Source: Streptomyces flavofungini
Lineage (GTDB): Bacteria > Actinomycetota > Actinomycetes > Streptomycetales > Streptomycetaceae
DNA: 64,000 bases
Direction: 5' to 3'
NCBI RefSeq assembly: GCF_014650815.1
Contig: NZ_BMVR01000003.1
Coordinates: forward strand, 434,001-498,000
Shown: piece by piece, positions 1 through 8,018 of the stretch
Position numbering within the stretch: the first letter of the stretch is position 1
How the letters are laid out: every line of letters begins with the position of its first letter
Notes under the pieces: generated by a model
Told to the model about the DNA's origin: nothing
The model's input: the letters and a program-made list of their open reading frames with translations, nothing else
Databases searched by the model: none
Made by a program: the position numbers and the translations under genes

Positions 1-729
1 GCCGATGTCGTGGGAGCGCAGCCGGGAGTCCGCGCCCTTCTTGATGAGGTAGGAGGTCTGGTAGTAGTCGCCGCGGTCCATCGTGGCGGCGACCTGGCCG
101 TCGCGGACGCTCAGGAACACCTGGCCGCGCCTGCGCCGGTCGCGCGGCGCGGGGACCCGGACCTGCCACACGTCCATCGGCACCTCGAACGACCGGGGCA
201 CGAGCCCGGCCGCCGCGCGGACCACGGAGTCCCGGCCGTCGCAGGCCACCGTCAGATCGGCCGCCAGCTCGCCCGGCGCGCCGTGTTCGTCGGTGTACGT
301 CACGCCGGTGACCCGCCCCGTCGCGTCCGTGCGCAGACCCGTCACGGCCGTCCGCATCCGCAGGCGGAACGACGGCTCCTCGGCCGCCGCCGACGCGAGC
401 AGGTCGAGGAAGTCCCACTGCGGGACCATCGCGATGTACTTGTGCCGACCGGGCACGCGGCGCAGGTCGGCCGCCACGAAGGTGGTGCCCTCGACCTGCA
501 TCCGCATCTGAGTGAGGCGCTGCGCGGGCAGCCGGTCGAAGCGTTCGCCCAGGCCCAGTTCGTCCAGGAGCCGCAGCGTCGACGGGTGCACCGTGTCGCC
601 CCGGAAGTCGCGCAGGAAGTCGCCGTGCTTCTCCAGGACGGTGACCTCGACCCCGGCCCTGGCGAGGAGCAGGCCCAGCATCATGCCCGCCGGTCCGCCG
701 CCCACCACACAGCATGTCGTGCGTTCCAT
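1..729 (-). CDS. FAD-dependent monooxygenase, 3' end cut by window
   Basis: The protein starts at ATG 729 (minus) and runs off the left edge, so about 243 N-terminal residues are visible. Residues 8-13 form the Rossmann FAD-binding motif VGGGPAG. The stretch reading DFLRDFRGDTVHPST and the later ACDGRDSVVR (the DG motif) are typical of UbiH/PHBH-type class A flavoprotein hydroxylases. These enzymes use NAD(P)H and O2 to hydroxylate aromatic or enone substrates. It diverges from the nitronate monooxygenase gene at 930 across a 200-bp region with a long palindrome, which suggests shared control. The substrate cannot be read from the sequence. It could also be a TetX-like oxidase, but the family assignment is firm. 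Confidence 0.85.
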   Translation of the reverse strand, partial: MERTTCCVVGGGPAGMMLGLLLARAGVEVTVLEKHGDFLRDFRGDTVHPSTLRLLDELGLGERFDRLPAQRLTQMRMQVEGTTFVAADLRRVPGRHKYIAMVPQWDFLDLLASAAAEEPSFRLRMRTAVTGLRTDATGRVTGVTYTDEHGAPGELAADLTVACDGRDSVVRAAAGLVPRSFEVPMDVWQVRVPAPRDRRRRGQVFLSVRDGQVAATMDRGDYYQTSYLIKKGADSRLRSHDIG

Positions 730-818
730 GTCCGACTCCCCTCGTGAGCGTCATGCGTCCCGCGTCCCGGCCGGCTCGCGTCCCGGGTGTCTCGCGCTGC
801 GCGGGTCCGGTCACTCTA

Positions 819-848
819 ACCGAATGGTCAGATAGCTGACCATGCGGT
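819..848. promoter_or_regulatory. 30-bp palindrome, TetR-type operator candidate
   Basis: The left arm ACCGAATGGTCAG (819-831) and right arm CTGACCATGCGGT (836-848) are reverse complements except at one position, and are separated by ATAG. The site lies between the divergent FAD monooxygenase (start 729) and nitronate monooxygenase (start 930). Length and symmetry fit a dimer-of-dimers TetR-family operator. No TetR gene is inside the window. Confidence 0.6.
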
Positions 849-871
849 CAGACGGATGGGCGCGTAAATTA

Positions 872-888
872 TCTGACACTGCATCAGA
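872..888. promoter_or_regulatory. Second small inverted repeat in the same promoter region
   Basis: TCTGA (872-876) and TCAGA (884-888) are inverted over 7 bases, 40 bp before the nitronate monooxygenase start. The half-site TCAGAAA recurs in the promoter region at 21659-21677. The arms are short, so chance is possible. Confidence 0.3.
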
Positions 889-929
889 AACCTCTTCCCT
901 CGGCCGGGCCGCTGCGGCATCCTGCGCGC

Positions 930-2048
930 ATGCAGACGGAGCTGAGCAAGCAACTCGGAGTCGAGTACGCCGTCTTCGGCTTCACGCCGTTCCCCGCCGT
1001 GGCGGCCGCCATCAGCCGGGCGGGCGGGTTCGGGGTGCTCGGCGCGGTCCGCTACACCGCGCCCGACGACCTCGCGCGGGACCTCGACTGGATGCAGGAG
1101 CACGTGGACGGGCTGCCCTACGGGCTCGACGTCGTCATGCCCGCGAAGAAGGCGGAGGCGCCGGGCGGGCAGGCGCTCACCGAGGCCGACGTGGAGGCGA
1201 TGATCCCGGCGGGGCACCGGCAGTTCGTCGAGGAGACCCTCGCCAAGCACGGGGTGCCGGGGCTGGCCGAGGGCGAGGCGTCGGGCTGGCGCATCACCGG
1301 CTGGATGGAGCAGGTGGCGCGCGGCCAGTTGGACGTCGCCTTCGACTACCCCATCAAGCTCCTCGCCAACGCCCTCGGCTCCCCGCCCGCCGACGTCATC
1401 GAACGCGCCCACGAGCAGGGCGTCCTCGTCGCCGCCCTCGCGGGCAGCGCCCGGCACGCCCGGAAGCACGCGGACGCCGGGATCGACATCGTCGTCGCGC
1501 AGGGGTACGAGGCGGGCGGCCACACCGGCGAGATCGCCTCCATGGTGCTCACGCCCGAAGCCGTCGAGGCCGTTGCGCCGCTGCCGGTGCTCGCGGCGGG
1601 CGGCATCGGCAGCGGTGAGCAGGTCGCGGCGGCCCTCGCGCTCGGCGCGCAGGGTGTGTGGCTCGGCTCGGTGTGGCTCACGACGACGGAGGCCGACCTC
1701 CATTCCTCCGCGCTGACGAGGAAGTTGCTCGCCGCCGGGTCCGGGGACACCGTCCGCTCCCGGGCACTGACGGGCAAGCCCGCACGGCAGTTGCGTACGG
1801 AGTGGACCGACGCCTGGGACGACCCGGCCGGGCCCGGGACGCTGCCGATGCCACTGCAGGGGCTGCTCGTCGCCGAGGCCGTCTCGCGGATCCAGAAGTA
1901 CGAGGTGGAGCCGCTGCTCGGTACGCCTGTCGGGCAGATCGTGGGGCGGATGAACAGCGAGCGCAGCGTCCAGGCCGTGTTCGACGACTTGACCCGGGGC
2001 TTCGAGCGGGCCGTCGAGCGGTTGAACCGGATCGCGGGACGGGCCTGA
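930..2048 (+). CDS. Nitronate monooxygenase / 2-nitropropane dioxygenase family
   Basis: This is a 372-residue FMN-dependent TIM-barrel protein. Visible features are the early phosphate-binding segment GFGVLGA, the characteristic EAGGHTGEI motif near residue 195-203, and AAGGIGSGEQVAAALALGAQ near 222-240, the FMN-phosphate loop of the NMO/2-nitropropane dioxygenase superfamily. Such enzymes oxidise alkyl nitronates; many actinobacterial paralogues sit in lipid or polyketide catabolic loci and act as enoyl-type or flavin reductases. It is followed 109 bp later by an acyl-CoA synthetase on the same strand, and diverges from an FAD monooxygenase. ATG 930 fits the conserved N-terminus (TELSKQLGVEYAVFGFT). 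The true substrate is unknown. Confidence 0.88.
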   Translation: MQTELSKQLGVEYAVFGFTPFPAVAAAISRAGGFGVLGAVRYTAPDDLARDLDWMQEHVDGLPYGLDVVMPAKKAEAPGGQALTEADVEAMIPAGHRQFVEETLAKHGVPGLAEGEASGWRITGWMEQVARGQLDVAFDYPIKLLANALGSPPADVIERAHEQGVLVAALAGSARHARKHADAGIDIVVAQGYEAGGHTGEIASMVLTPEAVEAVAPLPVLAAGGIGSGEQVAAALALGAQGVWLGSVWLTTTEADLHSSALTRKLLAAGSGDTVRSRALTGKPARQLRTEWTDAWDDPAGPGTLPMPLQGLLVAEAVSRIQKYEVEPLLGTPVGQIVGRMNSERSVQAVFDDLTRGFERAVERLNRIAGRA

Positions 2049-2157
2049 GGGGGGCACGAAGGGCGGCCGCCCGGCCGACGCCCCGGGGCGCCACCCCCCC
2101 CGTGCCCCGCACCCCACACCTCCGCCAAGCCCCGCGCCAACCCCCCGAGGAGACCCG

Positions 2158-3708
2158 ATGAGCACCCCGCCCAACGGATTCTGGGCCCAGGCCGGTGCCG
2201 ACCCCGGCCGTACCGTCCTCGTCGACCCCGGCGGCGCGGAGTGGACGGCGGGCCGCCTGCACGCCGACGTCAACCGGCTCGTGCACGGCTTGCGCGCGGC
2301 CGGTCTTGAGCGTGGCGACGCGTTCGCCGTCGTGCTGCCCAACAGCGTGGAGTTCCTGACCGCGTACCTCGCCGCCAGCCAGGCCGGATTCTATCTCGTC
2401 CCGGTCAACCACCATCTGGTGGGCCCGGAGATCGCCTGGATCGTCGCCGACTCGGGCGCTAAGGTCCTCATCGCGCACGAGCGGTTCGCCGCCGCGGCGA
2501 CCACGGCGGCCGACGAGGCGAAGCTCCCCGCGACGCACCGCTACGCCGTCGGGGACGTACCGGGATTCCGGCCGTACGCCCAACTCGTCAACGGACAGCC
2601 GGAGTCGGTGCCCGCCGACCGCACCCTCGGCTGGGTCATGAACTACACGTCCGGCACCACCGGACGCCCCCGCGGCATCCGCCGCCCGCTTCCGGGCAAG
2701 CCGCCCGAGGAGTCCTACCTGGGGGGCTTCCTCGGCATCTTCGGCATCAAGCCGTTCGACGACAACGTCCATCTGGTGTGCTCGCCGCTCTACCACACGG
2801 CCGTGCTCCAGTTCGCGGGCGCGGCCCTCCACATCGGCCACCCCCTCGTCCTGATGGACAGGTGGGCGCCCGAGGACATGCTGCGCCTCATCGACGAGCA
2901 CGCCTGCACCCACACCCACATGGTCCCCACTCAGTTCCACCGCCTGCTCGCCCTGCCGGGGGAGACCAGGGCGGCGTACGACGTGTCGTCGATGCGGCAC
3001 GCCATCCACGGGGCCGCGCCCTGCCCCGACCATGTGAAGCGGGCGATGATCGAGTGGTGGGGCGCGTGCGTCGAGGAGTACTACGCGGCCAGCGAGGGCG
3101 GCGGCGCGTTCGCCACCGCGGAGGACTGGCTGAAGAAGCCGGGGACCGTCGGAAAGGCCTGGCCCATCAGTGAGTTGGCGGTCTTCGACGACGACGGGGA
3201 GAGGCTGCCGCCCGGTGAACTCGGCACCGTCTACATGAAGATGAGCACCGGCGGCTTCTCGTACCACAAGGACGAGTCGAAGACGCGCAAGAACCGCATC
3301 GGCGACTTCTTCACCGTCGGCGACCTCGGCTACCTGGACGAGGACGGCTATCTCTTCCTGCGCGACCGCAAGATCGACATGATCATCTCGGGCGGCGTCA
3401 ACATCTACCCGGCGGAGATCGAGTCCGCGTTGCTCACCCACCCCGCGGTCGCCGACGCCGCCGTGTTCGGCATCCCGCACGACGACTGGGGCGAGGAGGT
3501 CAAGGCCGTCGTCGAGGCTGCCGACGGACACCCGGCGGACGACGCGCTCGCCGCCGACATCCTGCGCCACTGCGAGCGCCGACTCGCGGGCTACAAGCGG
3601 CCCAAGAGCGTCGACTTCGTCGCGGCCATGCCCCGGGACCCCAACGGCAAGCTGTACAAGCGGCGGTTGCGGGAGCCGTACTGGGAAGGGCGGGAGCGGG
3701 CGGTGTGA
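2158..3708 (+). CDS. Acyl-CoA synthetase (AMP-binding, FadD-like)
   Basis: This is a 516-residue ANL-superfamily enzyme that activates a carboxylic acid to acyl-AMP and then acyl-CoA. The P-loop reads NYTSGTTGRPRGI (about 162-174), the A5-like motif YYAASEG lies near 305, and the C-terminal hinge GDLGYLDEDGYLFLRDR is followed by GGVNIYPAEIE and a terminal catalytic lysine segment (PNGKLYKR). ATG 2158 has a GAGGAGA ribosome site 4 bases upstream. It lies downstream of the nitronate monooxygenase and probably forms a two-gene unit with it. It converges with the acylase gene at 3739. Substrate chain length cannot be told; medium or long acyl or ring-bearing acids are all possible. Confidence 0.88.
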   Translation: MSTPPNGFWAQAGADPGRTVLVDPGGAEWTAGRLHADVNRLVHGLRAAGLERGDAFAVVLPNSVEFLTAYLAASQAGFYLVPVNHHLVGPEIAWIVADSGAKVLIAHERFAAAATTAADEAKLPATHRYAVGDVPGFRPYAQLVNGQPESVPADRTLGWVMNYTSGTTGRPRGIRRPLPGKPPEESYLGGFLGIFGIKPFDDNVHLVCSPLYHTAVLQFAGAALHIGHPLVLMDRWAPEDMLRLIDEHACTHTHMVPTQFHRLLALPGETRAAYDVSSMRHAIHGAAPCPDHVKRAMIEWWGACVEEYYAASEGGGAFATAEDWLKKPGTVGKAWPISELAVFDDDGERLPPGELGTVYMKMSTGGFSYHKDESKTRKNRIGDFFTVGDLGYLDEDGYLFLRDRKIDMIISGGVNIYPAEIESALLTHPAVADAAVFGIPHDDWGEEVKAVVEAADGHPADDALAADILRHCERRLAGYKRPKSVDFVAAMPRDPNGKLYKRRLREPYWEGRERAV

Positions 3709-3738
3709 GATCGCCGCGCTCCCGCCCCCAGGTGGGTG

Positions 3739-6183
3739 TCAGCGCTGGCGGACCTGCACCACCTGCAGGCCGGGCGCGCTGCGGATGTCCTTCTCGCAGA
3801 AGCGCGACGTCACCCAGCGCTCGTCCGCGTACAGCCGTGTCTGGTCGCTGTAGTGCGGCGAATGGGGGTTCGACGACTGGGAGTAGGTCAGCAGGGTGCG
3901 GGCCTTGGGGCAGGACGACTTGTCCCAGCCGACGGCCTGGATGTGGCTGGAGCCGTGCGCCACCTCCGTGTAGCCGCCGCCCGCCGCGTTCCACCGCGGC
4001 TCGATCTTGTTCCAGACGCCGAGGGACTCGGTGCCGCCGTGGATCGGCAGCCGCTTTCCGTTCCGTACGACGAACTGGTGCTCGCCGAGCCGGGAGTCGA
4101 GCGGAATCCGTGCTGCCGTCAGCTCCGTCACCGTGTCGGCGAGGGCCGTCGCGAAGGCGGGTGCGTCGGTGTTGAGGGTGTTCGGGGTGCGCACCGGATC
4201 GGCGGCGGAGAACGGCACCTTCCAGAGTCGGGCGTTCGGCACCTTCGCCGTCAGGGCGCGCCAGAACCGGTCGAAGAGCAGCGCGCCCCGGCTCGACGTG
4301 TCCATGGTGCGGTCCCAGGACTTGATCACCCGGCAGGCCTCGCCCACGTCGACGGCCTTGCCGTCGGTGGTCCGCGCGGCACCGGGCGGCAGCGCGGCGC
4401 AGGCACGCGCCGCATCGGCCGCGGCGAGGTCACCGGCCGGTACGCGGTTCGCGAACTGCTGGCGCTGGAGGTCCTTGACCGTCAGGTCGCCGTGCCGGGC
4501 CATGGCCGCGACGTCCTCGATCGCGCCGCGGGTGCGCATCGAGCGCTGGGTGCCGATGGTGCCGAAGACCCGCTCGTACCCGGTCAGGGGCTGGTCGGCG
4601 TTGCTCAGCCAGGCGCTGTCGTTGGAGTTCTCCGCGTACGGGGCGTTCTTGATCGTCGGCAGTCGCGACGGGCCGAACGTGCCCCGCTGGATCGCGTCCT
4701 TGTCCGTGCCGAGCGCGCACCGGCCGCGCGACCCGTCGAGGACGGCGACGCCCGCCGCCGGGTAGGTGGCCTTGCCGAGGGCGGTGGAGCAGCGCCCGAC
4801 GAGGTCGTCGGTGAGCCGGGGCAGCACCTGCGACTGCGTGAGCAGCGTGTCGCCGTGCCGGTCGGCGGCGACGGTGTTGACCCACGGCAGGCCCTGGGTG
4901 TCGCGCAGCGCGCGCAGGACGCCCCGGGTCGAACGGGCCTGGCCGAAGCGGAGGTCGGTGTCCCCGGCGCGCAGGTTGCGGGAGTTGGGGTCGTTGAGGG
5001 CGTACGCCGTCGTCTTCGTCCAGGGCAGCGGCAGTTCGGCGCCGAGCGAGGTCACGACGGGGCCGAAACGGGTCCAGTACTGCGTGCGGGTCACCGGGGT
5101 GCCGTTCTTGACCGGGACGGTGACGGTCCGCTTCGTCATCCGCTCGCGCTTGCCGTCCACGAGGTACGCGGTCGGGTCCGCGGGGTCCAGGGTCAGCTCG
5201 TGCACGTTGAAGGGGACGCCCGTCGCGACGGTGTGGCTCCACGCCACGTGCCCGTTGAAGCCGACGCTGACCACCGGCGTGCCGATGAGCGAGCCGCCGG
5301 ACACGTTCAGCTCGCCGGGGATGGTCTGCTGCGACTGCCAGAAGCGGCGGCCGCCGTGCCAGGGGTAGTGCGGGTTGCCGATGAGCAGGCCGCGGCCGTC
5401 GGCGGTGGTGGTGCCGTTGAAGGCGACGGCGTTGGAGCCCATGTCGGCGTTGCCGGGGCCGGGGGAGACCAGGTCGCGGGCCGCCTTCGCGGCCTTCCCC
5501 GGGTCCGGCGCCCGGCGCGTCGCGTCCGCGCCGGTTGGCTCGGCGCCCGCGCCCGGGGGCGTGGCCGCGACGATGCCGTTGATGCCGCGGCCCTCGCCGC
5601 CGAGCACCGACACGGCGTAGCCGAGCCGGGCCTGGTCCATCGTGGTCGCCGGGCGCACCCAGTCGGCCTTCGCGCACGCCGGGTCGGTGATGCGGTTCTG
5701 CTTCAGCCAGGCGTTGTAGCCCGCGGCGAATCCGCGCGTCAGCTCCTTGCCCTCGCGGCTCATGCCGAGCGGGGCGGACTGCCGGTACAGCCGTTCCACG
5801 GTGCCCGCGTCGCGTACGCCCCGGAAGTACTGGTCGCTCGTGAGGTTCGTGCTTGCGGACGACAGCTCGCCGCCGGGGTCGCCGTCGGGGCCGAAGTACC
5901 GGGAGCGCTCGCCGCGTACGGTGACGATCCCCTCGGCGAGCGTGCACACCTGGTCCTCGGCCTGTGCCCAGCCGGTGCCGAAGCCGAGGTCGGCGTAATC
6001 GTCGGCGCGGATGTGGGGGATGCCGTACTCGGTGTAGCGGATCGTGGCGGACAGGCCGCCGCCGGACGGGTGGGCGCCGGGCGGGCTGTCGTCGTCCTGG
6101 GCCGCCGCGACGGGCGACAGCAACGCCGAGGCGGTGAGCAGCGCGGCGCCGAACGCCACGACGGGTCTGGTGCGGATGCGCAT
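3739..6183 (-). CDS. Secreted penicillin acylase-family Ntn hydrolase (AHL/lipopeptide acylase type)
   Basis: The product is an 814-residue precursor. ATG 6183 is chosen because it follows GGGAGG and begins a clear Sec signal peptide (basic MRIRTRP, hydrophobic VVAFGAALLTASALL, cleavage near AAA-QDD). The alpha subunit is followed by a linker, and the autocatalytic nucleophile is probably Ser250 in DMGSNAVAFNG, with GNPHYPW just after it, as in aculeacin A acylase and the Streptomyces AHL acylase AhlM. These enzymes are processed to a heterodimer outside the cell and cleave acyl side chains from lipopeptides, homoserine lactones or penicillins. It is flanked on both sides by acyl-CoA synthetases, which could use the released acids (inference). 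Family confidence is high; the substrate is not determined. Confidence 0.9.
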   Translation of the reverse strand: MRIRTRPVVAFGAALLTASALLSPVAAAQDDDSPPGAHPSGGGLSATIRYTEYGIPHIRADDYADLGFGTGWAQAEDQVCTLAEGIVTVRGERSRYFGPDGDPGGELSSASTNLTSDQYFRGVRDAGTVERLYRQSAPLGMSREGKELTRGFAAGYNAWLKQNRITDPACAKADWVRPATTMDQARLGYAVSVLGGEGRGINGIVAATPPGAGAEPTGADATRRAPDPGKAAKAARDLVSPGPGNADMGSNAVAFNGTTTADGRGLLIGNPHYPWHGGRRFWQSQQTIPGELNVSGGSLIGTPVVSVGFNGHVAWSHTVATGVPFNVHELTLDPADPTAYLVDGKRERMTKRTVTVPVKNGTPVTRTQYWTRFGPVVTSLGAELPLPWTKTTAYALNDPNSRNLRAGDTDLRFGQARSTRGVLRALRDTQGLPWVNTVAADRHGDTLLTQSQVLPRLTDDLVGRCSTALGKATYPAAGVAVLDGSRGRCALGTDKDAIQRGTFGPSRLPTIKNAPYAENSNDSAWLSNADQPLTGYERVFGTIGTQRSMRTRGAIEDVAAMARHGDLTVKDLQRQQFANRVPAGDLAAADAARACAALPPGAARTTDGKAVDVGEACRVIKSWDRTMDTSSRGALLFDRFWRALTAKVPNARLWKVPFSAADPVRTPNTLNTDAPAFATALADTVTELTAARIPLDSRLGEHQFVVRNGKRLPIHGGTESLGVWNKIEPRWNAAGGGYTEVAHGSSHIQAVGWDKSSCPKARTLLTYSQSSNPHSPHYSDQTRLYADERWVTSRFCEKDIRSAPGLQVVQVRQR

Positions 6184-6325
6184 AGAGCCTCCCAACTGGT
6201 GTGAGAGCAGTGGCCGTTGGAGCGTACCAAGCGGTATGTATCTTGTCCGGAGCGCCTGGCCAGCGGCGACGCGCGCGGTGCGGGGGCCTTGACCGGCGTA
6301 CCTGGCCGCCCGCAGGATCACGCCC

Positions 6326-7870
6326 ATGACGGGTGAACGCGGCGGGGCGACGACAGGGGCGGGCACGGCCACCACGGGGGCGCGCGGCAGCACGGTCGAC
6401 GGCGTCCTGCGGCGCAGCGCCCGCCGGGCACCGGACCGCACCGCACTCCACTACGGCGACCGCTCCTGGACGTACGCCGAACTCGACGACGCCGTCTCCC
6501 GCGCGGCCGCCGTCCTGCGCGCCACCGGCCTCGGCCCCGGCGACCGCGTCGGCGCCTACGCCCACAACTCGGACGCCTACCTCATCGGCTTCCTGGCCTG
6601 CGCCCGCGCGGGCCTCGTCCACGTCCCGGTCAACCAGAACCTCACCGGCGACGACCTCGCGTACATCGTCCGGCAGTCCGGCAGCACGCTCGTCCTCGCG
6701 GACCCCGACCTCGCCGACCGCCTCCCCGAGGACGTGGCCGTCCTGCCGCTCAGGGACGCCGACGACGCACTCCTCGCCCGCCTCACGACCACCGCCCCCT
6801 ACGACGGTCCCGCACCGGACGCCGAGGACCTCGCGCAACTCCTGTACACCTCGGGCACCACGGCCGCCCCCAAGGGCGCCATGCTCACCCACCGGGCCCT
6901 CGTCCACGAGTACATGAGCGCCGTGCACGCCCTGGACCTCCAGGAGTCCGACCGGCCGCTGCACTCCCTGCCGCTCTACCACTCGGCCCAGATGCATGTG
7001 TTCCTGCTGCCGTACCTGGCCGTCGGCGCCGAGAACACGATCCTCGACGCGCCCGACGCCGTAAGGATCTTCGACCTGGTCGCGGCGGGCCGCGCCGACA
7101 GCCTGTTCGCGCCGCCCACCGTGTGGATCGGCCTGTCCCAGCACGCCGACTTCGCCACCCGCGACCTGAGCGCCCTGCGCAAGGCCTACTACGGCGCGTC
7201 GATCATGCCGGTGCCGGTCCTGGAACGGCTGCGCTCCCGCCTGCCCGGCCTCGCCTTCTACAACTGCTTCGGCCAGAGCGAGATCGGCCCGCTCGCCACC
7301 GTCCTCGGCCCGGACGAGCACGAGGGCCGCATGGAGTCCTGTGGGCGGCCCGTCCTGTTCGTCGAGGCGAGGGTCGTCGACGAGGCGGGCAAGGAGGTGC
7401 CGGACGGCACCCGGGGCGAAGTGGTCTACCGCTCGCCGCAGTTGTGCGAGGGCTACTGGGACAAGCCGGAGGAGACCGCCGAGGCCTTCCGCGACGGCTG
7501 GTTCCACTCCGGCGACCTGGCGGTGCGCGACGCGGAGGGCTACTTCACGGTCGTGGACCGGGTGAAGGACGTCATCAACTCCGGGGGAGTCCTCGTCGCC
7601 TCGCGCCAGGTCGAGGACGCGCTCTACACCCACCCGGCCGTCGCCGAGACCGCCGTCGTCGGCCTCCCCGACGAGCGCTGGATCGAGGCCGTCACCGCCG
7701 TCGTCGTACGCGGCGAGGACGTCACCGAAGCCGAACTCATCGCCCACGCCCGCGAACGGCTCGCGCATTTCAAGGCGCCCAAGCGCGTGGTGTTCGTGGA
7801 CGCCCTGCCGCGCAACGCCAGCGGGAAGATCCTCAAGAGGGAGCTGCGGGACAGCCTCGGCTCGGGCTGA
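6326..7870 (+). CDS. Acyl-CoA synthetase (fatty-acid-CoA ligase family)
   Basis: This 514-residue ANL ligase diverges from the secreted acylase. Visible motifs are the P-loop LYTSGTTAAPKGAM (about 172-185), YNCFGQSEIGPLAT near 312, the HSGDLAVRDAEGYFTVVDR hinge near 392, INSGGVLVASRQVE, and the catalytic lysine in NASGKILKREL at the C-terminus. It is an acyl-adenylate forming enzyme of long-chain FadD or FadD13 style. The ATG at 6326 has only a weak ribosome site, and the first 25 residues are low-complexity Gly/Thr, so initiation may be further in. Its stop is 20 bases before the tandem 16-bp repeat. The substrate is unknown. Confidence 0.88.
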   Translation: MTGERGGATTGAGTATTGARGSTVDGVLRRSARRAPDRTALHYGDRSWTYAELDDAVSRAAAVLRATGLGPGDRVGAYAHNSDAYLIGFLACARAGLVHVPVNQNLTGDDLAYIVRQSGSTLVLADPDLADRLPEDVAVLPLRDADDALLARLTTTAPYDGPAPDAEDLAQLLYTSGTTAAPKGAMLTHRALVHEYMSAVHALDLQESDRPLHSLPLYHSAQMHVFLLPYLAVGAENTILDAPDAVRIFDLVAAGRADSLFAPPTVWIGLSQHADFATRDLSALRKAYYGASIMPVPVLERLRSRLPGLAFYNCFGQSEIGPLATVLGPDEHEGRMESCGRPVLFVEARVVDEAGKEVPDGTRGEVVYRSPQLCEGYWDKPEETAEAFRDGWFHSGDLAVRDAEGYFTVVDRVKDVINSGGVLVASRQVEDALYTHPAVAETAVVGLPDERWIEAVTAVVVRGEDVTEAELIAHARERLAHFKAPKRVVFVDALPRNASGKILKRELRDSLGSG

Positions 7871-7890
7871 CCGGCGGGCCGCTCGAACCC

Positions 7891-8018
7891 GCGGGCCTCG
7901 CACGGCGCGGGCCTCGCACGGCGCGGGCCTCGCACGGCGCGGGCCTCGCACGGCGCGGGCCTCGCACGGCGCGGGCCTCGCACGGCGCGGGCCTCGCACG
8001 GCGCGGGCCCCTCACGGC
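7891..8018. repeat. Tandem repeat, 8 x 16 bp
   Basis: Seven perfect copies of GCGGGCCTCGCACGGC begin at 7891, 7907, 7923, 7939, 7955, 7971 and 7987. An eighth copy with two changes (8003-8018) overlaps the stop codon region of the protease-NACHT gene. There is no spacer, so this is a minisatellite and not a CRISPR. It lies between two convergent genes. Confidence 0.95.

Noticed and set aside
4430..7999. Minus-strand frame of over 1,000 residues crossing the second acyl-CoA synthetase
   Set aside because: It contains no domain, includes the translated 16-bp repeat, and is a shadow of the synthetase and acylase genes.
7891..8018. CRISPR array
   Set aside because: Units are contiguous 16-mers without spacers and no cas gene is present.
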